From: an uncultured Actinomycetes bacterium
Lineage (GTDB): Bacteria; Actinomycetota; Actinomycetes; S36-B12; UBA5976
DNA: 17,635 nt
Assembly: GCA_937896305.1 (NCBI GenBank)
Contig: CALBND010000095.1
Coordinates: 1-17,635 of the forward strand
Reading direction: 5' to 3'
The notes below the pieces were generated by a model. It worked only from the letters and a program-made list of their open reading frames with translations, searched no databases and was not told where the DNA came from. The number at the start of each line of letters is the position of its first letter. The first letter of the stretch is position 1. The translations under genes and the position numbers were made by a program. Of the stretch, positions 7,104 through 14,247 are shown one piece after another.

Positions 7104-8077
7104 ATTTTGAGTGGTCTTACTTCGTTTACACCTTGGTCATTTATGAATAATTCACCTATGTCTTTAATCTCTCTTTGGCCTTGTAAATCCTGATCTAGCT
7201 GAATTACATATTGGATAGTGTTTTTTAGTTGTGCATGTATTGCAGTCAAGCTAAACCCGGCATTTAAACCAAGGTTTTCAAATCTGGACACCACCTCATA
7301 AATTGAATTGGCGTGAATAGTTCCACAACCTCCTTTGTGGCCAGTATTTAGTGCTGCCAACCAATCAATGACCTCATTTCCTCTAACTTCACCAACGACT
7401 AATCGATCTGCCCTCATTCTCAATGTTTGTTTAATTAAATCCCTTAAAGTTATTTCACCCTTTCCTTCAATATTGGGAGATCTCGCAGATAAGGAAATAA
7501 CATGTGGATGATCGGGTTTAAGTTCTTTAGAATCTTCTACAATTATGATTCTTTGATTTAAGGGAACCAGACTTAAGAGAGAATTTAGAAGAGTAGTTTT
7601 CCCAGAGCCTGTTCCCCCACTTATGACAAATGATTTTTGTTTAAGAATTAATTCTTCTAAGAATTCTTTTTGCAATTTTTTGATAGTTTTTAAATTTACT
7701 AAATCTAACAATGTATAAACTTTTTCTCTATGCACTCTTAACGAAATTATGGTGCCAGGATTTGCAAGCGGAGACAAAATGGCATGCATTCTAATATTAT
7801 TTTCTAATAAAATATCCACATAGGGTGATGATTGATCTAATCGTTTATTATTAGCTAGTGCCAATTTTTGAGCAAAATTTCTTAAATTTTCTTCACTTAT
7901 AAATGTTAAATTAGTTTTTTCTAAACCTTTTCCTTTATCAACCCATATTTGGGAATGACCATTAACTAATATATCCGTTACATTATCATTTTTTACTAAA
8001 TTTTCTAGTATCCCAAGTTCACTCTCAATTGCATAATCAAAGAATTCAGATTCGTGATAGGAAAAATTAGTACTCAA
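7100..8077 (-). CDS. tadA: TadA/CpaF-type pilus assembly ATPase
   Basis: A 325-residue secretion ATPase that powers Tad/Flp pilus polymerisation from the cytoplasmic face of the membrane. Walker A is SGGTGSGKTT (153-162, Lys160), the Asp box EDSKEL (181-186), Walker B RLVVGEVRG (225-233, Glu230) and the His box GHKGGCGTIHA (246-256). The N-terminal domain has the CpaF-type VTDILVNG and RLDQSSPYVDI motifs. It begins with TTG at 8077; GAGGAT lies about eight bases upstream and no in-frame ATG gives a full N-terminal domain. It is the first gene of the minus-strand tad operon. The Ssd/TadZ-like gene that precedes it in M. tuberculosis is absent; acs lies divergently instead. Confidence 0.94.
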   Translation of the reverse strand: MSTNFSYHESEFFDYAIESELGILENLVKNDNVTDILVNGHSQIWVDKGKGLEKTNLTFISEENLRNFAQKLALANNKRLDQSSPYVDILLENNIRMHAILSPLANPGTIISLRVHREKVYTLLDLVNLKTIKKLQKEFLEELILKQKSFVISGGTGSGKTTLLNSLLSLVPLNQRIIIVEDSKELKPDHPHVISLSARSPNIEGKGEITLRDLIKQTLRMRADRLVVGEVRGNEVIDWLAALNTGHKGGCGTIHANSIYEVVSRFENLGLNAGFSLTAIHAQLKNTIQYVIQLDQDLQGQREIKDIGELFINDQGVNEVRPLKI

Positions 8078-8085
8078 TATAATTT

Positions 8086-8091
8086 ATCCTC
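8086..8091 (-). promoter_or_regulatory. Ribosome site before the TTG start of tadA
   Basis: GAGGAT on the minus strand lies about eight bases ahead of the TTG at 8077, supporting a non-ATG start for the first gene of the tad operon. Confidence 0.55.
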
Positions 8092-8130
8092 ACAAAAAAA
8101 TCACTAGCTAGGTTTTATTATTAGAACAAA

Positions 8131-8150
8131 TTTGAATCATAAATTTCAAA
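8131..8150. repeat. Inverted repeat TTTGAA-N8-TTCAAA between tadA and acs
   Basis: Six-base perfect arms separated by eight bases in the 181-base divergent region of tadA and acs. The spacing of about 14 bases between arm centres fits binding by a dimeric helix-turn-helix regulator. AT-rich composition raises the chance of coincidence. Confidence 0.3.
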
Positions 8151-8165
8151 CCTAAATACGGTATC

Positions 8166-8174
8166 TGTGGATAA
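8166..8174 (-). other. Consensus DnaA-box 9-mer TTATCCACA
   Basis: The plus strand reads TGTGGATAA, the exact complement of the classical DnaA box, in the tadA/acs divergent region about 85-95 bases from both starts. A single box does not make an origin; it could be a DnaA regulatory site or chance. Confidence 0.35.
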
Positions 8175-8258
8175 CTTTGGGTCTAATTAGAAATTTTCAA
8201 GCACAAATTAGTGAACCCTATTGCCTAAAGTGGCTTCTTGCTGGTGGAATAAAGCATT

Positions 8259-10214
8259 ATGACCAATGACGCATTAGAAAATTTAGCCAGTGAATCAAGG
8301 GTTTATCCCCCAGATTCAAGCTTTAGTTCAAGAGCCAATGCGAAACCAGAAATGTATACACAAGCAAATAATGATCGACTTAAATTTTGGGAAAAACAAG
8401 CCTTAAGACTTAACTGGACTAAACCATGGTCAAAGACCCTAGATTGGTCAGATGCTCCATTTGCAAAATGGTTTATTGATGGACAACTCAATGTTTCCTA
8501 TAACTGTGTTGATCGACATGTGGAAGCAGGTCATGGCCAACAAGTAGCAATCTATTTTGAAGGTGAACCAGGTGATACCAGAACTATTACCTACCAAGAA
8601 TTACAAGATGAAGTTTGCAAAACCACAAATGCGCTCATTGAATTAGGAGTTGGATTTGGTGATCGGGTAGCAATTTATTTACCAATGATCCCAGAAGCAG
8701 CATTTGCCATGCTTGCTTGTGCTCGAATTGGTGCCATTCATTCTGTGGTGTTTGGTGGTTTTTCAGCCGAAGCTTTAAGGTCTCGAATTGATGATGCGAA
8801 AGCTAAATTAGTGATCACAGCAGATGGTGGAAACAGAAAAGGAAGTGTACTACCTTTAAAACCGGCAGTTGATGAAGCGGTTAAACAAACTCCAACTGTG
8901 GAAAAAGTCTTAGTAGTAAAGAGAACTAACAATGAAATTACTTGGGATAGCAATAAAGATGTTTGGTGGCATGAAATAGTTGATAAACAATCAACAACAC
9001 ATAAACCAGAAAGCTTTGATTCTGAAACACCGTTATTTATTTTATACACCTCAGGAACAACTGGAAAACCCAAAGGAATCTTACACACTAGTGGTGGTTA
9101 TTTAACGCAAAGTGCTTTCACTCATTTTAATGTTTTTGATTTAAAACCTGATACAGATATTTATTGGTGTACTGCAGATGTGGGTTGGATTACTGGGCAT
9201 TCTTATGTGGTTTATGGACCTTTAGCAAATAGAGCAACACAATTAATGTATGAAGGAACTCCCGATACTCCACATAAGGGAAGATTTTGGGAATTAATTC
9301 AAAAATATAAAATAACTATTCTTTACACCGCTCCTACAGCGATTAGAACATTTATGAAGTGGGGCGATGATATTCCTGCCAAATTTGATTTAACTTCTTT
9401 AAGGGTTTTAGGTTCAGTTGGAGAACCCATTAATCCTGAAGCTTGGATTTGGTATCGAGAACACATTGGTTCCAATAAAACTCCCATTGTTGACACTTGG
9501 TGGCAAACTGAAACTGGCGCAATCATGATTTCACCCCTGCCAGGGGTTTCTAATTGCAAACCAGGTTCAGCCATGAAACCACTTCCAGGAATAAATGCTG
9601 AAGTTTTAAATGAAGAAGGAATTGCAGTTGGCAATGGTCATGGTGGTTATTTAGCTCTTAGCGAACCTTGGCCAAGTATGTTACGTGGTATTTGGGGAGA
9701 TCCTGAAAGATTTAAGGAAACTTATTGGTCAAGATTTCCAGGGAAATATTTTGCTGGTGATGGCGCAAAATTAGATAACGATGGTTGTTTGTGGTTACTT
9801 GGTCGAGTAGATGATGTGATGAATATTTCAGGGCATCGCATTTCTACGACAGAAGTTGAAAGTGCTTTAGTTTCTAATCCAATGGTTGCAGAAGCTGCAG
9901 TAGTTGGAGCAAATGATGAATTAACCGGGCAAGCAATTGTGGCATTTGTAATTCTTCGACAAGGCTCAGAAGAAGGACATGAAACCGTTCAAGAATTAAG
10001 AAACCATGTTGCTAAAGAAATAGGGGCAATTGCAAAGCCTAAGAAGATTTTGATTGTGGCTGAATTGCCCAAAACACGTTCCGGAAAAATCATGAGAAGA
10101 CTTCTTCGAGATGTTGCAGAAAATAGGTCTCTTGGTGATGTCACGACCTTGGCTGATCCAACTGTGATGAATCTAATCGGACAGGGCTTAGCAAGTAATA
10201 GCAGTGAAGATTAG
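8259..10214 (+). CDS. acs: Acetyl-CoA synthetase, AMP-forming
   Basis: 651 residues, full length for Acs. It activates acetate with ATP to acetyl-AMP and then forms acetyl-CoA, a cytosolic entry point for acetate. Motifs: YTSGTTGKPKG (263-273, P-loop-like A3), DTWWQTETG (412-420, acetate/adenylate pocket), MNISGHRIS (A8 hinge region) and PKTRSGKIMRR with the catalytic, acetylation-prone Lys610. WLLGRVDDV precedes the hinge as expected. The ATG at 8259 has only a weak ribosome site (GGTGGA about ten bases upstream). It is divergent from tadA. Given crp in the same neighbourhood, cAMP-Crp control is plausible, but no convincing Crp site was found upstream. Confidence 0.97.
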   Translation: MTNDALENLASESRVYPPDSSFSSRANAKPEMYTQANNDRLKFWEKQALRLNWTKPWSKTLDWSDAPFAKWFIDGQLNVSYNCVDRHVEAGHGQQVAIYFEGEPGDTRTITYQELQDEVCKTTNALIELGVGFGDRVAIYLPMIPEAAFAMLACARIGAIHSVVFGGFSAEALRSRIDDAKAKLVITADGGNRKGSVLPLKPAVDEAVKQTPTVEKVLVVKRTNNEITWDSNKDVWWHEIVDKQSTTHKPESFDSETPLFILYTSGTTGKPKGILHTSGGYLTQSAFTHFNVFDLKPDTDIYWCTADVGWITGHSYVVYGPLANRATQLMYEGTPDTPHKGRFWELIQKYKITILYTAPTAIRTFMKWGDDIPAKFDLTSLRVLGSVGEPINPEAWIWYREHIGSNKTPIVDTWWQTETGAIMISPLPGVSNCKPGSAMKPLPGINAEVLNEEGIAVGNGHGGYLALSEPWPSMLRGIWGDPERFKETYWSRFPGKYFAGDGAKLDNDGCLWLLGRVDDVMNISGHRISTTEVESALVSNPMVAEAAVVGANDELTGQAIVAFVILRQGSEEGHETVQELRNHVAKEIGAIAKPKKILIVAELPKTRSGKIMRRLLRDVAENRSLGDVTTLADPTVMNLIGQGLASNSSED

Positions 10215-10277
10215 ATTCCTAGTTGGAAAATGTTCAATCTTCCTCGTGTGCGATAATTGAAGAATGAAGTGGAAAAT

Positions 10278-10679
10278 ATGAAAAAAGATTCAAGTAACTC
10301 GATTTTTAGATTAATTTTTAGCTCTGTCGAAGATTTATTTTCAATTATTAAAAATGAAATTGAAATAGCAAAAACAAGTCTGACAAATTCATTAAAAAGA
10401 CTTGGCTTTGGAATAGGTTACATAATTCTTGGTTTTATTTTGATTGTAGTTTCTGTTTTATTTTTACTTATCGCTTTGGCTTATGGTTTTATTCAAATAG
10501 GGATTCCGGGTTGGCTATCGTTTTTAATGGTTGCAGGAATAATGATTCTATTAGCTTTAATTCTATTCTTTTTATCCTTTAGATCTTTTCGTAAAATTAA
10601 AGGAATTGGGGATGCTTCAAGAATCGGCAAGGAAACTTCAAAATACTTAAAGGATAATATAAATTCTAAAAAATCTTAA
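10278..10679 (+). CDS. Holin-superfamily (DUF1469/YqjE-like) small membrane protein
   Basis: About 133 residues. The first ~45 form a polar, amphipathic region (IFRLIFSSVEDLFSIIKNEIEIAK), followed by two hydrophobic helices (around 53-80 and 87-110 of this protein) and a basic tail. This layout is that of the actinobacterial 'phage holin family' membrane proteins, which despite the name are chromosomal and of unknown function. A similar small membrane protein (Rv3669) lies near acs in M. tuberculosis. The frame also opens at TTG 10257 and GTG 10269; the ATG at 10278 is preferred because AGTGGA lies just upstream. It converges on marP with an eight-base gap. Confidence 0.7.
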   Translation: MKKDSSNSIFRLIFSSVEDLFSIIKNEIEIAKTSLTNSLKRLGFGIGYIILGFILIVVSVLFLLIALAYGFIQIGIPGWLSFLMVAGIMILLALILFFLSFRSFRKIKGIGDASRIGKETSKYLKDNINSKKS

Positions 10680-10687
10680 ACTTAGGT

Positions 10688-11884
10688 TTATCGTGCCTGG
10701 GCGCATTCTCCAGAACTAATTTCGTTAAATTTATTTGAAGCATCACTTACAAATTGTGTTAATTCATCTGGTGCTAAGGCGTAGCCAGTTTGATCATTTG
10801 TTGCATCTGCTGCAAAAACTAGACCAAGAACTTGGCCTTGTTGATTAAATAGAGGTCCCCCTGAGTTTCCTGGACTTATTTTGCCACCAAAGACAATTAC
10901 TTCTCGGATAACTTCACCTTTACCATCTATATCTGTTCCTATTGCTTCAAATTCTGAAGCAATGGAAACTGTTGTTGTTGTAAGCGATCCCCCATTTGGA
11001 TACCCAGTAACAAATCCTATTTCTTTTGTAGTTGGAGGTCCTATAAAAGTTAATGGTTTAGCATTTAATCCAGGAACATATATAACAGCTATATCAACTT
11101 TCCTATCCATAGCAACAATTTTTCCACCAAGTTGAATATTGGTTCCAGAAATTGAAATCACTGGTTCTTCCATACCTGCCACCACATGTGCGTTAGTTAA
11201 CACATGTTCATTTGATACCACGAAACCAGTACCAGTCATAGCTGCTGAACAACTTGGAGCGATTCCATCGATTCTTACAGTTGAAGCAATAGATTTTTTA
11301 ACTTCATCACTTAGTGCTATATCAGAAACAATATCTACTGGTGCGATACGTGATTCAACTAGACTTTTAAACACATTTTGTAAGGGAGACTTTGAAATTG
11401 TTTCTTGAATTTTGTTAGCAATTCCCTTGGTGCTATCAGGAAGATATTTATCTATTTCATAAATAATTTTGGAACTCTTTATTGCATTATTTAATGTCTT
11501 ATTGGGAATTATTGTGGCAGCAGAAGTAAATGTCCAAATAACTGTAATCACAGTAATTAAAGCTAAAGCTAAACCAATAAGTGAATCTAATATTTTTAAA
11601 ATTGGGAAAGGCAATAATATAACTCTTAGAAATCCGCCTAAAATTCCAAAAAGAAACATTCCAAGAGATGCTCCTAAAATAATGCTTGCCAAGCCAAAGC
11701 TTGGAATAAATGAAAAGGGAGTATTTTCTAATAAGGCTTTAATACTTGGAGTGGCATAAACTGAAAATGCGCCACCCACAAAAAGTCCAACAATACTTAA
11801 AATCGTTCGTAAGATTCCTCTTCGAAAACCAATCCAGGCAAAAACAATAAAGGAAGCAGCAATAAAAATATCTAGAATATTCAT
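10688..11884 (-). CDS. marP: MarP-type membrane serine protease (CvpA domain plus trypsin-like domain)
   Basis: 398 residues, almost exactly the size of M. tuberculosis MarP. Residues 1-125 contain about four membrane helices of the CvpA/colicin V production type. Residues ~195-385 form a trypsin-like periplasmic protease with catalytic His233 (LTNAHVV), Asp264 (KVDIAVI) and Ser341 (SPGNSGGPLF). Cys212 and Cys394 fall where MarP has the Cys214-Cys395 disulfide that stabilises the active site. In mycobacteria MarP protects against acid and oxidative stress by activating cell-wall hydrolase RipA. It follows nth by 11 bases, as part of the same transcript; the NUDIX and thioredoxin-like genes found between them in M. 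tuberculosis are missing. Confidence 0.92.
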   Translation of the reverse strand: MNILDIFIAASFIVFAWIGFRRGILRTILSIVGLFVGGAFSVYATPSIKALLENTPFSFIPSFGLASIILGASLGMFLFGILGGFLRVILLPFPILKILDSLIGLALALITVITVIWTFTSAATIIPNKTLNNAIKSSKIIYEIDKYLPDSTKGIANKIQETISKSPLQNVFKSLVESRIAPVDIVSDIALSDEVKKSIASTVRIDGIAPSCSAAMTGTGFVVSNEHVLTNAHVVAGMEEPVISISGTNIQLGGKIVAMDRKVDIAVIYVPGLNAKPLTFIGPPTTKEIGFVTGYPNGGSLTTTTVSIASEFEAIGTDIDGKGEVIREVIVFGGKISPGNSGGPLFNQQGQVLGLVFAADATNDQTGYALAPDELTQFVSDASNKFNEISSGECAQAR

Positions 11885-11895
11885 GTGTTTATAAC

Positions 11896-12609
11896 TTATC
11901 TAAAATCTGAGTCTTTTTTAACTAGTTTTTCAGCAATTTCAGGATCTTTTGGACCCTCTCCAAATGAAGGGCATAATTGACTCAATGGACAAGCTCCACA
12001 CGCTGGTTTTCTAGCATGACACCTTCTTCGTCCATGCCACACAACTAGCTGGCTTAAATGCGTCCAATATTTTGGTGGAAAAATTTCTTGAATTGCAAAT
12101 TCAACTTTCACTGGATCTGTTTCTTTAGTCCAACCAAATCTTCTACTTAATCTCCCAAAATGAGTATCAACAGTGATGCCAGGAATTCCAAAGGAATTAC
12201 CAAGCACAACGTTTGCAGTTTTTCTTCCCACTCCTGGTAAGGAGACTAAATCTTCCAAATTATTAGGAATTTTGCTGTCAAAATCACTGCATACTTTGTT
12301 CGCCATAGCAATGATACTTTTTGCTTTATTTTTGTAAAAACCAGTTGATTTAATTAATTTTTCTAATTCACTGTTTTTAGCATCCGCAAAATCTTCTACT
12401 TTTTTATATTTTTTAAATAATGCTGGGGTAACCATATTTACTCTTTTATCGGTACATTGGGCTGCTAAAATTGTGGCAACTAAAAGTTGTAATGGATTCT
12501 TGAAATCTAGTTCGCAGTGAGCATTTGGATAAAGTTTATTTAGAATTGTGTATATTTTTTTGGACTGCAACTTTAATTCTGCATCAGATTGCAATTCTCG
12601 CTTGGCCAT
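11896..12609 (-). CDS. nth: Endonuclease III
   Basis: 237 residues. Nth is a bifunctional DNA glycosylase/AP lyase that removes oxidised pyrimidines. The helix-hairpin-helix LPGVGRKTA (124-132) holds catalytic Lys130; VDTHFGRLSRR gives catalytic Asp148. The C-terminal 4Fe-4S loop has the exact C-x6-C-x2-C-x5-C spacing (Cys197, 204, 207, 213). The ATG has no good ribosome site, but a TANNNT -10 box (TAATCT on the minus strand) ends six bases upstream, so the mRNA may be leaderless. It is divergent from crp and followed by marP, matching the conserved actinobacterial order. Confidence 0.97.
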   Translation of the reverse strand: MAKRELQSDAELKLQSKKIYTILNKLYPNAHCELDFKNPLQLLVATILAAQCTDKRVNMVTPALFKKYKKVEDFADAKNSELEKLIKSTGFYKNKAKSIIAMANKVCSDFDSKIPNNLEDLVSLPGVGRKTANVVLGNSFGIPGITVDTHFGRLSRRFGWTKETDPVKVEFAIQEIFPPKYWTHLSQLVVWHGRRRCHARKPACGACPLSQLCPSFGEGPKDPEIAEKLVKKDSDFR

Positions 12610-12615
12610 GATTAA

Positions 12616-12621
12616 AGATTA
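12616..12621 (-). promoter_or_regulatory. Probable leaderless -10 box of nth
   Basis: TAATCT on the minus strand ends six bases before the nth ATG at 12609, the same spacing as at the HAD-kinase gene. The nth start lacks a ribosome site at normal distance. The -35 region is not recognisable. Confidence 0.4.
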
Positions 12622-12635
12622 TCCCCTGATGGGGA
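12622..12635. repeat. Inverted repeat TCCCC-TGAT-GGGGA in the nth/crp divergent region
   Basis: Five-base perfect arms around a four-base centre, directly upstream of the candidate nth -10 box. A second inverted repeat lies 16 bases away on the crp side, so this 86-base region carries two candidate operators. GC-rich arms stand out against the AT-rich surroundings. Confidence 0.4.
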
Positions 12636-12651
12636 CGAATATATGTCTGGG

Positions 12652-12665
12652 AGTTGATGTCAACT
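12652..12665. repeat. Inverted repeat AGTTGA-TG-TCAACT before crp
   Basis: A perfect 6-base inverted repeat with a two-base centre, abutting the candidate crp -10 box. It is a possible operator. It does not resemble the Crp consensus TGTGA-N6-TCACA, so autoregulation by Crp through this site is unlikely. Confidence 0.45.
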
Positions 12666-12670
12666 AGAAT
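12665..12670 (+). promoter_or_regulatory. Candidate -10 box of crp
   Basis: TAGAAT at 12665-12670 would start transcription near 12677, leaving a ~20-base leader with the crp ribosome site GAAGGGGA at 12685-12692. The -35 is weak, and an inverted repeat sits in the spacer, which suggests regulated expression. Confidence 0.35.
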
Positions 12671-12695
12671 AAAGATGACTAGCCGAAGGGGACTT

Positions 12696-13370
12696 ATGGA
12701 AGACGTCGTCAAACAAGCCCCACTTTTTTTGGCATTAGATGATGAAGCATCTGTGGCACTTAGAGAATCTATGGTTCAAATAGATTTCCAAAGAGGAAAA
12801 ATTGTGTTTTCTGAAGGCGATGCAGGAGATCGCTTATATGTAATTTTGGATGGAAAAATAAAACTTGGTACTTCTTCTACAGATGGCCGAGAAAGCTTAC
12901 TAGCAGTTCTAGGCCCAGGTGAAATGTTTGGGGAACTTTCCCTTTTTGACCCTGGGCCAAGAACTTCAACCGCAACAGCGCTAACTGAAGCAACTTTGCT
13001 TGGACTAGGACATGAATCTCTAAGACCCTGGTTAACGGGAAGACCTGGCGTTGCAGAAGCCCTCTTAAAAGCTTTATCTCAAAGATTAAGAAGAACAAAT
13101 GAAAACTTATCTGATTTAGTTTTTTCTGATGTGCCAGGAAGAGTTGCAAAAGCACTTATTGAGCTAAATCAAAAATTTGGTGAAAAAAAGTCTGATGGTT
13201 TCTATGTTGAACATGATTTAACTCAAGAAGAACTTGCCCAACTGGTTGGAGCATCTAGAGAAACAGTTAATAAGGCTTTAGCAGATTTTGTACAAAGACA
13301 ATGGATAAAATTAGAACCTAGAGCAGTACTGATTTTAGATTTAAGTCGTTTAGAAAAAAGAGCAAGTTAA
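12696..13370 (+). CDS. crp: Crp/Fnr-family cAMP-responsive transcription regulator
   Basis: 224 residues, the same length as M. tuberculosis Crp (Rv3676). The N-terminal cyclic-nucleotide domain ends in the phosphate-binding cassette GEMFGELSLFDPGPRTSTATA (contains Glu80, Arg89, Thr90); the C-terminal winged helix (about 172-200) has LTQEELAQLVGASRETVNKAL. Arg188-Glu189 in SRETV are the usual DNA-contacting positions, so an operator close to TGTGA-N6-TCACA is expected. The frame opens at 12654, but the ATG at 12696 was chosen: GAAGGGGA lies just upstream and the product then begins MEDVVKQAPLF like its relatives. Global carbon/stress regulation is inferred from the family. Confidence 0.95.
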   Translation: MEDVVKQAPLFLALDDEASVALRESMVQIDFQRGKIVFSEGDAGDRLYVILDGKIKLGTSSTDGRESLLAVLGPGEMFGELSLFDPGPRTSTATALTEATLLGLGHESLRPWLTGRPGVAEALLKALSQRLRRTNENLSDLVFSDVPGRVAKALIELNQKFGEKKSDGFYVEHDLTQEELAQLVGASRETVNKALADFVQRQWIKLEPRAVLILDLSRLEKRAS

Positions 13371-13371
13371 A

Positions 13372-14247
13372 TTAACTATTTTTTCGTAATCTAGACATTG
13401 GTTTAAGTTCACTTTCATAAACCTTTTTTACTCCATCGCCAAGCGCTAATTCCACAGTTCTAATGTCTCTTACGAGCCTTTGAACTCCTTGGGGCTCAAC
13501 TGATGCTGATTGATCACTACCCCACATTGCTCTATCTAAAGTTACGTGTCTTTCTACAAAACAAGCACCCAAGGTAACTGCGGCAACACTTGTTTGAATT
13601 CCTGTTTCATGTCCTGAGTAGCCAATAGGCACTTGATATCTGTTCTCGAGTACTGGAATCATTCGAAGGTTTAATTCATTAGGATCACAAGGATAAGCAC
13701 TTGTGGAGTGGGCTATTAATAAATTATCTTTATTCAAAACTGATACTGCCTTATCGATTTGTTCGATAGTTGACATTCCTGTTGACATAATGACTGGAAT
13801 TCCAGTTTTAGCTATTTTTTGTAACAATTCAATATCGGTAATTGATGCTGAAGGTATTTTTATAACTGGATGATTCATTTTTACTAGAAAATCAACACTG
13901 TCCACATCCCAAGGTGAAGCAAACAAGTGAACATTAAATTTGTGAGCAAAATCAGCTAGCTCTTGATATTGTTTTTCATCAAATTCGACTTTGTATCGAT
14001 AATCCATGTAAGTCATACGTCCCCATGGGGTATCGCGCATGACTTCTCTTTGATCTAGTGGAACACATAGCTCTGGGGTTCTTTTTTGAAATTTAACTGC
14101 ATCGCATCCATTTTCAGCAGACATTTGAATTAGTTTTTTAGCAATATCTAAGTCACCATTGTGATTTATCCCAATTTCAGCAATCACATAGCAGGGTTGG
14201 CCTGGGCCAACTAGTCGGTTACCCATCTTCACAGGTTTAATACTCAT
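13372..14247 (-). CDS. neuB: NeuB-family nonulosonate synthase (short, no SAF domain)
   Basis: 291 residues with only the TIM-barrel of NeuB; the C-terminal SAF/antifreeze-like domain of ~350-residue NeuB is absent. It would condense PEP with a six-carbon amino sugar or sugar phosphate to a nine-carbon acid. Motifs: AEIGINHNGD (23-32), AVKFQKR (50-56), KIPSAS (130-135), STGMST (155-160), HSTSAYP (180-186), GYSGHE (209-214) and ERHVTLDRAMWGSDQSAS (232-249), containing the metal-binding His233 and substrate-binding residues. TPWGRMTYMDYRY (73-85) is a block seen in SAF-lacking members. It starts within the neuA stop (ATGA). The substrate (ManNAc, mannose, or their 6-phosphates, or a bacillosamine-type sugar) cannot be decided, but the HAD domain fused to the next enzyme favours a phosphorylated one. 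Confidence 0.88.
   Translation of the reverse strand: MSIKPVKMGNRLVGPGQPCYVIAEIGINHNGDLDIAKKLIQMSAENGCDAVKFQKRTPELCVPLDQREVMRDTPWGRMTYMDYRYKVEFDEKQYQELADFAHKFNVHLFASPWDVDSVDFLVKMNHPVIKIPSASITDIELLQKIAKTGIPVIMSTGMSTIEQIDKAVSVLNKDNLLIAHSTSAYPCDPNELNLRMIPVLENRYQVPIGYSGHETGIQTSVAAVTLGACFVERHVTLDRAMWGSDQSASVEPQGVQRLVRDIRTVELALGDGVKKVYESELKPMSRLRKNS

Noticed and set aside
8200..8258. Possible Crp operator or clear sigma-70 promoter upstream of acs (TTGCCT at 8221, TGGAAT at 8245).
   Set aside because: No TGTGA-N6-TCACA-like dyad is present and the promoter elements match the consensus poorly.
9323..9634. Minus-strand open frame of 103 codons within acs.
   Set aside because: Shadow of the acs coding frame; acs motifs are intact through this interval.
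11469..11759. Plus-strand frame of 96 codons opposite the marP membrane domain.
   Set aside because: Antisense to a well-supported MarP transmembrane region, with no ribosome site and no family signature.
12654..12695. Longer crp start at TTG 12654 or ATG 12657.
   Set aside because: These have no ribosome site, would overlap the candidate -10 box, and would add residues absent from the 224-residue actinobacterial Crp family.
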